64,000 nucleotides of DNA from UBA1952 sp965246855 (GCA_965246855.1 CBDFFP010000003.1:567013-631012), one strand, 5' to 3'. Positions 8,540 through 16,671 are shown, numbered from the stretch's first letter. The notes: generated by a model not told the origin, from the sequence alone. Made by a program: numbers and translations.

Positions 8540-9480
8540 CCGCTCCCCTTCCCCCTACCCCTGCCCCCCACGAGCCGGTTGTGACCCACCACCACGACGA
8601 CGGCCCGTCTCATCTTGTGCAAGATGCGGTTTACGCCATCGTGGGCGTGTTGCTGGCGGGCTTCGCCATCAAGACGTTCCTGCTGCCCAACAGCTTTCTG
8701 GACGGCGGGGCCACGGGCATGAGCCTGCTGCTCCATGAGCTGAATCACTTTCCGCTGCCGGTGGCGCTGCTGTTGTTCAACATCCCGTTCCTCTTGATGG
8801 GCGGCTTTCAGATTGGCTGGAAATTTGCCTTTCGCTCGCTGGCGGCTATCATGCTCCTCGGCCTCTGCATTGAGTTTCTGCCTTACCCGCAGGGGCTGGT
8901 GATGCAGATGGAGAAGGCCCCTATCCTGCCGCCGCTTTTCGGGGGCTTTTTCCTCGGCCTCGGCGTGGGGTTAGGAATGCGGGGCGGAACGGCGCTGGAC
9001 GGCATTGAGGTGCTGGCGGTTTATACCTTGAAGCGCTCCTCGCTCACGATTACGGAGATTATTCTGGGCATCAACATCGTTATCTTCCTCGTGGCCGCGC
9101 TGTTTTTGCATGATGGCTGGGAGAAGGCGCTTTACGCCATGCTGACGTATTACGTAGCCACCCGCACGATTGATTATGTGGTGGAGGGCTTTGAGGAATA
9201 CACCGGCGTAACGATTATTTCCGGGCAAAGCGCGCTCATAAAAGAAGCACTGGTGCTGAAGCTGGGCCGGGGCATCACCGTGTATAAAGGCGAGCGCGGG
9301 TTTCTGAAAGATTCCTTTGAGAAAAGCGCCCCGGTAGACATTGTTTTCACGGTTATTACCCGGCTGGAAGTGCGTCGCCTGCGGAATGTGGTTTCCGCCA
9401 TAGATCCAAAGGCGTTTGTGTTTACCAACACGATTAAGGAAGCAGCGGGCGGCGTACTGAAACGTCACGCGAAGCACTAA
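8536..9480 (+). CDS. YitT family membrane protein (DUF161 + DUF2179)
   Basis: 314 residues from the ATG at 8536, which overlaps the stop of the HD gene by four bases. After a Pro/His-rich N-terminus (about 35 residues) there are five or six membrane helices (AIVGVLLAGFAIKTFLLP; GGFFLGLGVGLGMRGGTALDG; ILGINIVIFLVAALFL), including the Gly-rich GTALDGIEVLA region typical of the family. A soluble C-terminal DUF2179 domain follows (GITVYKGERGF...VFTVITRLEV). The substrate of YitT proteins is not established. The translational coupling with the HD hydrolase suggests a shared process. A 21-bp-period repeat array follows the stop after about 83 bases. Confidence 0.9.
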   Translation: MTAPLPPTPAPHEPVVTHHHDDGPSHLVQDAVYAIVGVLLAGFAIKTFLLPNSFLDGGATGMSLLLHELNHFPLPVALLLFNIPFLLMGGFQIGWKFAFRSLAAIMLLGLCIEFLPYPQGLVMQMEKAPILPPLFGGFFLGLGVGLGMRGGTALDGIEVLAVYTLKRSSLTITEIILGINIVIFLVAALFLHDGWEKALYAMLTYYVATRTIDYVVEGFEEYTGVTIISGQSALIKEALVLKLGRGITVYKGERGFLKDSFEKSAPVDIVFTVITRLEVRRLRNVVSAIDPKAFVFTNTIKEAAGGVLKRHAKH

Positions 9481-9563
9481 AAATTATATTTTTTTGGGGG
9501 ATGGGGAACTTCCTTTTTCTCTTTGTTGCAGCACAAAGCGCAAGAGGCCTCCTTCCAAGTCAT

Positions 9564-9740
9564 CGGGCACTGGTGCCCAGCCGTCCGGCACTGGTGCCCG
9601 ATGGTTGGGCACCAGTGCCCGGGCTTTGGGCACCAGTGCCCGATGATTCCGTGTTGGTGCCCATCCTTCGGGCACTGGTGCCACTTCATCGGGCACCAGT
9701 GCCCAGTCCTTAAAAACGGGTGCCGGATGGCCGGGCACTC
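9564..9740. repeat. 21-bp-period array A, core palindrome GGGCACTGGTGCCC
   Basis: Eight consecutive 21-base units begin at 9564, 9585, 9606, 9627, 9648, 9669, 9690 and 9711, with a partial ninth at 9732. Each has a 12-14 base palindromic core (GGGCACTGGTGCCC or GGGCACCAGTGCCC, unit 5 degenerate) followed by about 7 variable bases. It fills most of the 317-base gap between two convergent genes. Heptapeptide reading frames across it are a by-product of 21 being a multiple of 3; I see no gene here. Confidence 0.9.
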
Positions 9741-9797
9741 TTAAAAAATCAGGCAGGAACACACCTCATTACAATAATACCTTCCCTTCCTGCCTCA

Positions 9798-10631
9798 TCA
9801 CAGAAACGCCGTTATTGCCGCCGCAATTGCCTTCGCACCTTTACCGTACAGCATTGTCTGGTGATTTCCGGGAACGGCTTGGCCGATAGCGCCGCGAATC
9901 ATTTCTATCGTCTCCAACGCGTAGCGTTCCGGCAGCAGCCGCTCGCCGAGGTTGTATTCAGAGGAAGCATAAAGCAGCAATGTAGGTACTTTCACGCGGC
10001 GCATGATAGAGGGCCAGGCCGCAGTTGCCACGCCCATCGATACCTCAATAATATTTGCCAGTGTGGGCCGGGGCGTTACGCTGCCATCGGGCAGTTCTTT
10101 TACATCCGCGCGGTAATAGCTTTCCATTTCTTCATCCCAAAACTCCAGGTACGGCGCGGCTTTGATTTTATCCAGATATTCCCCAAAGCTGTTGAAACGT
10201 TTATCGAGGCGACCAATCGCCGGGCCGAGCATTTCAGCGGCGCGGAGATTCAGGCGCGCGGCAGCGTCCAGGAGAACTATTTTCTCCACCCGCTCCGGAT
10301 ACAGCGTCGCAATGTAGGCACTGAGCAGACCGCCGTAAGAGTGGCCGCCCAGAACTACTTTTTGCAGCCCCATCGCATCGAGCAGCCCGATGATGTCTGC
10401 CGCGTGGTCTTGCAGCGCATAACCAAAGGCAGGCATGGAAGACAGGCCGCGTCCGCGCAAATCCACCGTAAGGACACGCGCTTTGTCTAGCAGCCCGGCG
10501 TGCAGAACGGCGTCAAAAGCATGGGCATTGGCCGTGAGGCCGTGCAACAACAGCAAGTTTGGCCCTGTGCCGCCCCAGTCAAGGCAGTGAAGCGTGATGC
10601 GGTTGCTTAAAATGTAATGCTCGGAAAACAA
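9798..10631 (-). CDS. Alpha/beta hydrolase
   Basis: About 277 residues. The fold shows an oxyanion HG motif (LLLLHGLTAN), the nucleophile elbow GGHSYGG, and a C-terminal catalytic His in VPGNHQTMLYG. The acidic residue is probably the Asp/Glu after strand 6 (LLYASSEYNLG). It is similar in size to esterases and C-C hydrolases, and the substrate cannot be deduced. There is no ATG in a sensible place: the N-terminus consists of TTG codons at 10631 or 10673, the latter inside an AT-rich inverted repeat. I take TTG at 10631 (MFSEHYILSNRITLHC), with real uncertainty. It is on the same strand as the upstream 3-hydroxybutyrate dehydrogenase, 143 bases away. Confidence 0.82.
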   Translation of the reverse strand: MFSEHYILSNRITLHCLDWGGTGPNLLLLHGLTANAHAFDAVLHAGLLDKARVLTVDLRGRGLSSMPAFGYALQDHAADIIGLLDAMGLQKVVLGGHSYGGLLSAYIATLYPERVEKIVLLDAAARLNLRAAEMLGPAIGRLDKRFNSFGEYLDKIKAAPYLEFWDEEMESYYRADVKELPDGSVTPRPTLANIIEVSMGVATAAWPSIMRRVKVPTLLLYASSEYNLGERLLPERYALETIEMIRGAIGQAVPGNHQTMLYGKGAKAIAAAITAFL

Positions 10632-10632
10632 G

Positions 10633-10779
10633 GAATAATGAATAATTAATAATGAACAATGGATAATGAACAATGGATAATGAAAGAAATGAAAAATGAA
10701 ATAGGGAGGTTTATTGGGTTTATCTCAATAAAGCGCATCATGCGCCCCATTATTCATTACTCATTATTCATTGTCTACT
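10633..10779. repeat. AT-rich long inverted repeat (AATGAATAAT/ATTATTCATT words)
   Basis: The left arm around 10633-10680 is made of AATAATGAATAATTAATAATGAACAATGG words and their repeats. The right arm around 10745-10772 reads CCCATTATTCATTACTCATTATTCATTG, the reverse complement in part. It occupies the gap between the hydrolase start and the dehydrogenase stop. The same word set recurs at seven other gaps in the window. Confidence 0.75.
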
Positions 10780-11551
10780 GCGCGGTCCAGCCGCCGTCAA
10801 TTGGCAAAGCAACACCCGTCATTTGGGCTGCCGCGTCGGAGGCCATGTACAGCGCCATTTCCGAAATCGCATCCACCGGAATAAATTCCTTAATGGCCTG
10901 CTTGCCGAGCAGCACTTTCTTAATCACGTCTTCGCGGTTCATGTTGTGTGCCTTCATCTGGTCGCCGATTTGCGCTTCTACAATGGGTGTATGCACATAA
11001 CCGGGGCAAATGGTGTTGGCCGTGATGCCGTAGGGAGCGCCTTCCAGCGCAATACACTTGGTGAATCCCACAAGGCCGTGCTTGGCAGCAATGTATGCAC
11101 TCTTGAATTCCGAGGCCACCAAGCCGTGCGCCGAAGCGATATTGATAATCCGGCCCCAACCTTTTTCCTTCATGCCTTTCCACACTCTTTTTGTAGCCTG
11201 AAAAGCGGCGGTCAGATTTACGCCAAGAATCAGGTTCCATTTTTCGTCCGGGAAGTCTTCTACCGGACAAACGAACTGCACGCCCGCGTTGTTGATAAGT
11301 ACGTCAATCGTGCCGAAGGCGTCGTGTGCACCGTCAATCATCGCACCGAGGGCAGCGTTGTCCATCACGTTTGCGCCAAAGAACAAGTGCTTGATGCCGT
11401 ATTCATCCGCCACGCTTTGCGCGGTTTGTGCACCGTCGGTCTCCAGTCCGTTGAAGATGATATTGTGGCCTTGCTGAGCAAATTTCCGGGCCATGGAAAG
11501 GCCGATGCCGGACGTTGAGCCGGTGATAAGAACGGTTTTGGGAGACGTCAT
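10775..11551 (-). CDS. 3-hydroxybutyrate dehydrogenase (short-chain dehydrogenase)
   Basis: 258 residues from ATG 11551 (MTSPKTVLITGSTSGIG); an ATG nine codons earlier would add a tail without homology. Interconverts 3-hydroxybutyrate and acetoacetate with NAD. Classical SDR motifs are all present: cofactor loop TGSTSGIG, NNAG, catalytic Ser in NIASAHG, and YIAAK with catalytic Tyr and Lys. The end VALPIDGGWTAQ is the C-terminal signature of the 3-hydroxybutyrate dehydrogenase subfamily. Cytoplasmic. The thiolase at 31 kb could act in the same ketone-body pathway. Convergent AT-rich repeats lie just past the stop. Confidence 0.88.
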   Translation of the reverse strand: MTSPKTVLITGSTSGIGLSMARKFAQQGHNIIFNGLETDGAQTAQSVADEYGIKHLFFGANVMDNAALGAMIDGAHDAFGTIDVLINNAGVQFVCPVEDFPDEKWNLILGVNLTAAFQATKRVWKGMKEKGWGRIINIASAHGLVASEFKSAYIAAKHGLVGFTKCIALEGAPYGITANTICPGYVHTPIVEAQIGDQMKAHNMNREDVIKKVLLGKQAIKEFIPVDAISEMALYMASDAAAQMTGVALPIDGGWTAQ

Positions 11552-11742
11552 TGAAAGGAGAAAGAGATTGGGCGTCAAAGATTCTATAGAAAAAGGGGTT
11601 TTTCCAAAAAGGATGTTGCTGCGCTTTTTAAAGAGCGCCCGAAAAGCGAGGCGTGTTTGGGTTGTGCTTCCTCTATAAAGAACGTACCCGGTAGAAAATC
11701 AATTTCCGTTAGTAGGGTGAGGGAAATTGCATTTTTAGTCTC

Positions 11743-12234
11743 TTACTCCAAATCCTCCTTTCTAAACCGGAACGGTAGCAACTGCCCTGCGCTTGGAAGA
11801 ACATGCACCGCACCCGTCTGGCCAGACAGTAAAAGTCGCATCGGTTGGGCCACGCGGTCTTCATATTCGGCCATATATTGCCGACACATGCCGCAAGGCG
11901 CAATAGGATATTGAGTGGAATCGGGATGCGCGTTATTAGAATAGGAAATCGCCATCGTTTCCACCGCTACGCCGGGATGCAACGTAGCCGCCACGGAAAG
12001 CAACACCCGCTCCGCACAAATCCCCACCGGATAGGAAGCGTTTTCCTGATTGGTTCCCAAAACAACTTCGCCGTTTTGGAGCAAAGCAGCCGCGCCTACG
12101 TGGAATTGCGAATACGGCGCGTAGGCCTGCCGCGTGATTTCGCGGGCTTTTTGAAGCAGTTCGCGGTCAGCAGGAGAAAGGCTTTCGTCACTGTTATGAT
12201 GGTCGTAGGAAGAGGTGAGGGTTTTGGTGGGCAT
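11743..12234 (-). CDS. cdd: Cytidine deaminase
   Basis: 163 residues. Deaminates cytidine and deoxycytidine to uridine forms in pyrimidine salvage. The zinc site is clear: Cys and catalytic Glu in GICAERV, and the two further Cys in PCGMCRQ. The substrate motif NASYPVG is also present. A normal tetrameric-type CDA is about 130 residues; the extra length is a short N-terminal tail (MPTKTLTSSYDHHNSDESLS) and a C-terminal tail. It diverges from the ribosomal operon, with about 220 bases between them holding the rplK promoter. Confidence 0.93.
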   Translation of the reverse strand: MPTKTLTSSYDHHNSDESLSPADRELLQKAREITRQAYAPYSQFHVGAAALLQNGEVVLGTNQENASYPVGICAERVLLSVAATLHPGVAVETMAISYSNNAHPDSTQYPIAPCGMCRQYMAEYEDRVAQPMRLLLSGQTGAVHVLPSAGQLLPFRFRKEDLE

Positions 12235-12301
12235 GGCGTAAAGTTATCAGTCGCAATTATCAGTAAGCAATTTCAGCACTTCTCTCTTCTCTACTTTATG
12301 C

Positions 12302-12332
12302 TTGGTACTTTCTAATCCACCCCTTACCTTCG
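12302..12332 (+). promoter_or_regulatory. Promoter of the rplKAJL operon
   Basis: TTG at 12302-12304 and TACCTTCG at 12325-12332 have 20 bases between them, matching the Bacteroidota -33/-7 pattern (TAnnTTTG, one mismatch). Transcription would start near 12336, giving a leader of about 118 bases before rplK. Confidence 0.5.
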
Positions 12333-12453
12333 CGCTCCAATTCTCAAGAGTGCTCTTTAAGTTAGCATTTGGGAGAACCGGTTTCCTTTCTCCTTCCCTT
12401 TCGGGGCAGGCCGGGAAGGAACCTCTTCGTTAACACCAAAACACATTTCCCTC

Positions 12454-12891
12454 ATGGCCAAAGAAATCACTGGCTACGTGAAATTGCAGGCAAAAGGCGG
12501 CCAAGCCAACCCTGCACCGCCTATCGGCCCGGCCCTCGGCTCCAAAGGCGTCAACATCATGGAGTTCTGCAAGCAATTCAATGCGCGCACGCAGGACAAA
12601 ATCGGCAAAATCATCCCGGTATTGCTGACCGTCTACTCCGACAAGTCTTTCGACTTTGTGATTAAAACCGCTCCGGCTGCCGTGCAGCTTATGGAGGCGT
12701 CTAAAATCAAAAGCGGCTCCAAAGAAAGCAACCGCATCAAGGTGGGCAAAGTAAGCTGGGAGCAGGTGAAAGTCATTGCCGAAGATAAAATGGCCGACCT
12801 GAACTGCTTTACCGTTGAAAGCGCCATGAAAATGGTTGCCGGAACGGCCCGCTCCATGGGCCTCACTGTTGAAGGAACGGCTCCGTTCTAA
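12454..12891 (+). CDS. rplK: 50S ribosomal protein L11
   Basis: 145 residues from ATG 12454, the usual length. L11 binds the GTPase-associated region of 23S rRNA. The N-terminal domain shows the proline-rich helix region (GGQANPAPPIGPALGSKGVN) and the C-terminal RNA-binding domain ends KMVAGTARSMGLTVEG. First gene of rplK-rplA-rplJ-rplL. In many bacteria secE and nusG precede it; here a divergent cytidine deaminase does. Confidence 0.97.
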   Translation: MAKEITGYVKLQAKGGQANPAPPIGPALGSKGVNIMEFCKQFNARTQDKIGKIIPVLLTVYSDKSFDFVIKTAPAAVQLMEASKIKSGSKESNRIKVGKVSWEQVKVIAEDKMADLNCFTVESAMKMVAGTARSMGLTVEGTAPF

Positions 12892-12937
12892 GCCTTCGTT
12901 TTCTCTCTTTTTTATCCCCCCAAAACCATTTATAACA

Positions 12938-13630
12938 ATGGCGACTGTACCCAAAAAAAGAAAGGCAGCGAACGCGAAAGTGGACGCTACCCGCCAATAT
13001 ACCCTTGCCGAAGCAACTGCTTTGGTGAAAGACATCAGCACCACGAAGTTTGACGCTTCGGTGGACATTCACGTGCGCCTCGGTGTAGACCCGAAGAAGG
13101 CCGACCAAGCCATTCGCGGCACCTCTTCCCTGCCCCACGGCACGGGCAAAACCAAGCGCGTACTGGTGCTTTGCACCCCAGACAAAGAAGACGAAGCGCG
13201 CGCCGCCGGTGCTGACTTTGTAGGTCTGGACGAATTTGTAACCAAGATTGAAGGTGGCTGGACGGATGTGGACGTAATTGTTGCCACGCCAGGCGTGATG
13301 CCGAAAATTGGTCGTCTCGGTAAAGTCCTCGGCCCGCGCAACCTGATGCCGAACCCGAAAACCGGAACCGTTACCAACGACGTGGCCGCTGCGGTGAACG
13401 ACGTAAAAGGCGGTAAGATTTCCTTTAAGATTGACAAAGCGGGTATCATCCACGCCTCTATTGGCCGCGTTTCCTTCACGCCGCAAAAGCTGTCGGAGAA
13501 CGCCCAGGAGCTGATTAACACGCTCGTGCGCATGAAGCCTGCAACGGCCAAAGGAACGTATCTGAAAGGCTTGTCCATGGCTTCGTCCATGAGTCCGGGC
13601 ATCACGATTGACCCGAAAACCGTGTCTTAA
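12938..13630 (+). CDS. rplA: 50S ribosomal protein L1
   Basis: 230 residues from ATG 12938 (MATVPKKRKAANAKVDATRQ), 46 bases after rplK; an earlier in-frame ATG at 12836 lies within rplK and is not used. L1 forms the mobile stalk at the E site and in many bacteria represses its own operon. Family signatures PGVMPKIGRLGKVLGPRNLM and the GTVT segment are intact. Confidence 0.97.
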   Translation: MATVPKKRKAANAKVDATRQYTLAEATALVKDISTTKFDASVDIHVRLGVDPKKADQAIRGTSSLPHGTGKTKRVLVLCTPDKEDEARAAGADFVGLDEFVTKIEGGWTDVDVIVATPGVMPKIGRLGKVLGPRNLMPNPKTGTVTNDVAAAVNDVKGGKISFKIDKAGIIHASIGRVSFTPQKLSENAQELINTLVRMKPATAKGTYLKGLSMASSMSPGITIDPKTVS

Positions 13631-13632
13631 TT

Positions 13633-13772
13633 AATGTGAAAATGTGTCAATGCGGAAATGTGGTCCTGAAACCGGCATTTTAGCAAAGACAAATTTCCAG
13701 ACCTGCTCACTTCAATCCTGCCTGTTTGCAAATAGCCGTTGGCACATTAGCAAATTTTCACATTGGCAAATT
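13633..13772. repeat. Inverted repeat of AATGTGAAAATGTG words between rplA and rplJ
   Basis: The left arm AATGTGAAAATGTGTCAATG (from about 13635) is answered by GCACATTAGCAAATTTTCACATT near 13741-13763. It takes up the 149-base gap where an L10(L12)4 autoregulatory leader might be expected, so the two could coincide. A sibling lies after rplJ and a single arm near 34740. Confidence 0.6.
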
Positions 13773-13779
13773 TACTCCC

Positions 13780-14301
13780 ATGACTCCTGCTCAAAAGAAC
13801 GAAGCAATTGCGCTTCTGAAAGAGAAGTTCTCCCAGTACAATAATTTTTACCTCGCCAACACCGAAAGCCTTTCTGTGGCCCAGGTGAACAAGCTGCGTC
13901 GCATCTGCTTCTCCAAAAACGTGGAGATGAAGGTGGCCAAAAACACGCTCATCCGCAAGGCGATGGAATCGCTGGACAGCGAGCGCTACAAAGGTGCGTT
14001 TGATTCGCTGCACGGCGTAACGGCGCTGATGTTCTCTGAAAACCCGAAAGAACCGGCCATGATTTTGTCCGACTTCCGGGGCAAAGAAACCAAGCCTTCT
14101 TTGAAAGCGGCTTTCGTGGACGGCGACGTGTATGTAGGCGACGACCAACTGACGGCGCTGAAATCCCTGAAGAGCAAGCAAGACCTCATTGGCGAGGTTA
14201 TCGGCCTGCTCCAATCGCCTGCGAAACGCGTTATTTCCGCCCTCAACGCGGGCAACAAGCTCGCTTCGCTGGTGAAAGCCCTCGAAGAGCGCGCGGCGTA
14301 A
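13780..14301 (+). CDS. rplJ: 50S ribosomal protein L10
   Basis: 173 residues from ATG 13780 (MTPAQKNEAIALLKEKFSQY); the longer in-frame start at 13726 lies in the repeat and adds a peptide without homology. L10 is the base of the L7/L12 stalk. Visible features are the N-terminal rRNA-binding part with VAKNTLIRKAM and the C-terminal helix (VISALNAGNKLASLVKALEERAA) that binds L7/L12 dimers. It is separated from rplA by a repeat-bearing gap of 149 bases, wide for this operon. Confidence 0.96.
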   Translation: MTPAQKNEAIALLKEKFSQYNNFYLANTESLSVAQVNKLRRICFSKNVEMKVAKNTLIRKAMESLDSERYKGAFDSLHGVTALMFSENPKEPAMILSDFRGKETKPSLKAAFVDGDVYVGDDQLTALKSLKSKQDLIGEVIGLLQSPAKRVISALNAGNKLASLVKALEERAA

Positions 14302-14304
14302 TCA

Positions 14305-14398
14305 ATGCGGTAATTTGAAAATGCGAGAATGCGGTAATTTTTTCGGAAATTAAAATCCCATTACCGCATTCCCCACATTTTTCACATTCCCGCATTTA
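14305..14398. repeat. Inverted repeat AATGCGGTAATTTGAAAATG between rplJ and rplL
   Basis: AATGCGGTAATTTGAAAATGCGAGAATGCGG on the left and CCGCATTCCCCACATTTTTCACATTCCCGCATT on the right (ending about 14398) can pair over some 35 bases around a short loop. Same word family as the element between rplA and rplJ. Confidence 0.7.
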
Positions 14399-14462
14399 AA
14401 AATTTGGCTTCCAAGTCCACTCATAATTTCCTCACCCAAAGTACTCCAAAAATCCTGCAATC

Positions 14463-14840
14463 ATGGCAGATCTGAAACAATTCGCTGAGCAACTCGTAAA
14501 CCTGACTGTAAAAGAAGTCAACGAGCTGGCTACCATCCTGAAAGACGAATACGGCATTGAGCCTGCTGCTGCTGCAGTAGCGGTTGCCGGCCCGGCTGCG
14601 GGCGCTGCGGCTCCGGCGGCAGAAGAAAAAACTTCGTTTAACGTTATGCTGAAGGCCGCTGGCCCGAACAAACTGAACGTGGTGAAAATCGTAAAAGACC
14701 TCACGGGTCTGGGTCTGAAAGAAGCCAAAGAACTCGTTGACGGCGCTCCAAAAGCCGTGAAAGAGAACGTGGCGAAAGCCGAAGCCGACGACCTGATGGC
14801 CAAGCTGAAAGAAGCTGGCGCTGAAGTAGAGCTTGCTTAA
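14463..14840 (+). CDS. rplL: 50S ribosomal protein L7/L12
   Basis: 125 residues from ATG 14463, normal length. Present as dimers on L10 and recruits translation GTPases. The N-terminal dimer domain (MADLKQFAEQLVNLTVKEVN), the Ala-rich hinge and the C-terminal factor-binding domain (NKLNVVKIVKDLTGLGLKEA) are intact. Last gene of the operon, followed by a terminator. Confidence 0.97.
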   Translation: MADLKQFAEQLVNLTVKEVNELATILKDEYGIEPAAAAVAVAGPAAGAAAPAAEEKTSFNVMLKAAGPNKLNVVKIVKDLTGLGLKEAKELVDGAPKAVKENVAKAEADDLMAKLKEAGAEVELA

Positions 14841-14856
14841 TTTTCAATAACTTGCT

Positions 14857-14898
14857 TTTGAAAAAGCCGCTGCCTGAGAAGGTGGCGGTTTTTTTTGA
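14857..14898 (+). terminator. Rho-independent terminator after rplL
   Basis: GCCGCTGCC, a short loop TGAGAA, and GGTGGCGGT followed by eight T. The stem contains G-U pairs. It closes the rplKAJL operon, so rpoB does not follow as it does in many genomes. Confidence 0.75.
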
Positions 14899-14944
14899 TT
14901 TTAGATGTGCTGGCAAATAAAAACGTACATTTGATTTCGCAATA

Positions 14945-15352
14945 ATGGTTATTCAAAAAGAAGTAAAAGGCGCTCTTCTGCTTGGAGTGGCTCTCTTGCT
15001 GCTTGTGGCTGGATGGTACGTTTGGTGGTTTGTACTACCTGTCTCTATCAATAGAAGAAGCGATATAAAGTTTGGAAACACTATTATTTATAAGCTGGAA
15101 AAGTACAGAGAGCGGTTTAAGAAACTGCCAGAAACGCATGACTGGCAAACGCTAAGAAAATTTGGTTTTAAGGAGAGAGGAGAAATACTTTTCCCGGATT
15201 ATCAAAAGCTAAATGACACCGCATTTGAACTTACCTATGTAATAGGTTTCGACGGGCCTTACTTAATGTGGAACTCCTTTAACAGAAAGTGGCGAAATGA
15301 CTTCCCACACTTTCCCCACACTCAGTTAGATTCTGCAACAGTCACCGAATAA
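14945..15352 (+). CDS. Hypothetical single-pass membrane protein
   Basis: 135 residues. One membrane helix (GALLLGVALLLLVAGWYVWW, about residues 9-30) is followed by a soluble basic/aromatic domain with no catalytic motif I recognise (YREKYRERFKKLPETHDWQTL style; GFDGPYLMWNSF). The gene is more AT-rich than its neighbours. No family assigned. It stands alone between the rplL terminator and a repeat array. Confidence 0.65.
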   Translation: MVIQKEVKGALLLGVALLLLVAGWYVWWFVLPVSINRRSDIKFGNTIIYKLEKYRERFKKLPETHDWQTLRKFGFKERGEILFPDYQKLNDTAFELTYVIGFDGPYLMWNSFNRKWRNDFPHFPHTQLDSATVTE

Positions 15353-15440
15353 TGACAATGCTTGTTCCCCAAAGTTTGAGGCGCTGGCTTTGTGGCTAGA
15401 AATCTTCTTCTTCATCCAAAATCGCCCGAACAAGGCATCC

Positions 15441-15615
15441 GTCCCACCGGACAGGCGCTATATTCGCCGAACGGGCCGCATATTCGCCGAACAGATGCCC
15501 CGTCCCACGGGACAGACGAGATATTCGGCGAATATGCGGCCCGTCCCACCGGACAGACCGCATATTCGCCGAACCGATGAAATATTCGGCGCACCGATGG
15601 TCCGTCCGACGGAAT
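15441..15615. repeat. 20/21-bp-period array B, cores GTCCCACCGGAC and ATTCGCCGAAT
   Basis: Units of 20 or 21 bases alternate between two palindromic cores: GTCC(CACC/CACG)GGAC (starts 15441, 15502, 15543 and, degenerate, 15604) and ATTCGCCGAA or ATTCGGCGAAT (from 15462, 15482, 15523, 15564, 15584). Core-to-core distance stays at 20-21 bases. Together with array C it fills the 692-base gap between the hypothetical membrane protein and the broken Uma2 gene. Confidence 0.85.
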
Positions 15616-15695
15616 AAATGAGCTGTTCCACCGCTCGGCGAAGACTTTCGCCTTCATCGCATAATGTTCCTAGAAATTCCCCTAAAGAAAACGCT

Positions 15696-15926
15696 GCCGT
15701 TTTCTTCGTTCATGCTGCGCCGTGCATCTTTTTCGCTGCGGTTTGCTTCGTTTACCCTTAAAAAAGCACCGTGCATCAAGCGTTTTGCTTCGTGCAGGAT
15801 GCTCCCGGCTTGGTAAACGGTGCGTTTTGCTTCGTAGAGGTTGCGCTTTGCTTCCTGAACGGAGCGTTTTGCTGCCTCACTGGAGCAAAACGCATCATAT
15901 CGGATGCTCCAAAACGTTGGGGGGAT
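15696..15926. repeat. 21-bp-period array C, core GCGTTTTGCTTCGT
   Basis: Eleven units of exactly 21 bases start at 15696, 15717, 15738, 15759, 15780, 15801, 15822, 15843, 15864, 15885 and 15906. The consensus is GCGTTTTGCTTCGTNNANGNT, with units at 15759 and 15885 inverted in part (GCACCGTGC, GCAAAACGC). No gene is seen. The minus strand can be read as a Glu-Ala-Lys-Arg heptad, which I regard as a by-product of the period. Confidence 0.88.
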
Positions 15927-16044
15927 TCCCCCCATAATATGTTATCGGCTTAAAGGGCGGGCAGCTCGCTGTCTCCTGTCCCGCACCGGCCTACTCGCGG
16001 CCCAACGTTTGAAACTTATTTTTGCTTCTCCAAACACCGCAACC

Positions 16045-16639
16045 ATGATTACCGACATCTCCCAATTGGACCCTTCCAAACGGTACTCCTACGCCGATTA
16101 TTTGACTTGGAAATTTCAGGAGCGCGTAGAGCTTTTCAAAGGCTGGATTGCCCGCATGGGCGCGCCTTCTACCATGCACCAAAGTATTAGCAGCGAACTC
16201 CACAGGCAACTTGCAAACCACTTCCACAGATCTAAAGTGCCACGTCTTCCCAGCCCCTTTTGATGTGCGCCTGCCCGACCGCCTTAAAGACACCGACGAC
16301 AAGATGGTTTATACCGTTGTGCAGCCCGACCTGTGCGTGATTTGCGACCCGGCCAAGATTGACGCGCGCGGCTGCCTCGGCGCGCCCGACTGGATTATTG
16401 AGATTCTTTCCCCCGGAAACAACAAGCATGAAATCCAGAACAAGTTCCGGCTCTATGAAGAAGCAGGCGTGAAGGAATACTGGATTGTGCAGTCCGGCGA
16501 CCAAATGGTGAGCGTGTTTGACTTGAAGGAAGAAGGCTATCGCCTGCGGATGATGTATAGCAACGAAGACAAAATCCCCTGTGGCCTGTTTCCCGAATTG
16601 GAAGTGGATATGACCGAGGTATTTGGTGAGCCGCTGTAA
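16045..16639 (+). pseudogene. Uma2 family (DUF820) nuclease-like gene with a single-base frameshift
   Basis: Reading starts at ATG 16045 (MITDISQLDPSKRYSYADYL) and runs to codon 64. The homologous sequence then continues one frame over from about 16238 (CHVFPAPFDVRLPDRL...) to the stop at 16639. Aligning it with the intact copy at 45300 puts one extra base at about 16237, in AAAGTGC. Domain content is that of Uma2/DUF820: PFDVRL, VVQPDLCVICDP, GAPDWIIEILSPGN, KFRLYEEAGVKEYWIV, the PD-(D/E)XK-like core. The damage is either true decay or a sequence error. Family members are putative Mg-dependent endonucleases of unknown biological role. Confidence 0.82.
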
Positions 16640-16671
16640 AAGCTGTTTCTTTGGGCCGCAAACCTCTTTTT

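Noticed and set aside
9564..9740. CRISPR array
   Set aside because: Repeats of 14 bases and spacers of 7 are far too short, and no cas gene is in the window.
9484..9762. Open frames with WCP/GHQCP heptapeptides on both strands
   Set aside because: They arise from the 21-bp array; 21 is a multiple of 3, so all frames stay open. No start region, no homologous domain, and the spacers vary without codon pattern.
13631..13779. Dedicated L10 autoregulatory leader
   Set aside because: The gap is explained by AATGTGAAAATGTG repeat words; I cannot make out the kink-turn expected for L10(L12)4 binding.
15654..15935. Minus-strand EAKRxxxEAKR heptad protein that could be a coiled coil
   Set aside because: The same 21-bp step exists in six other arrays whose peptides are unrelated, and unit inversions would break a real protein.
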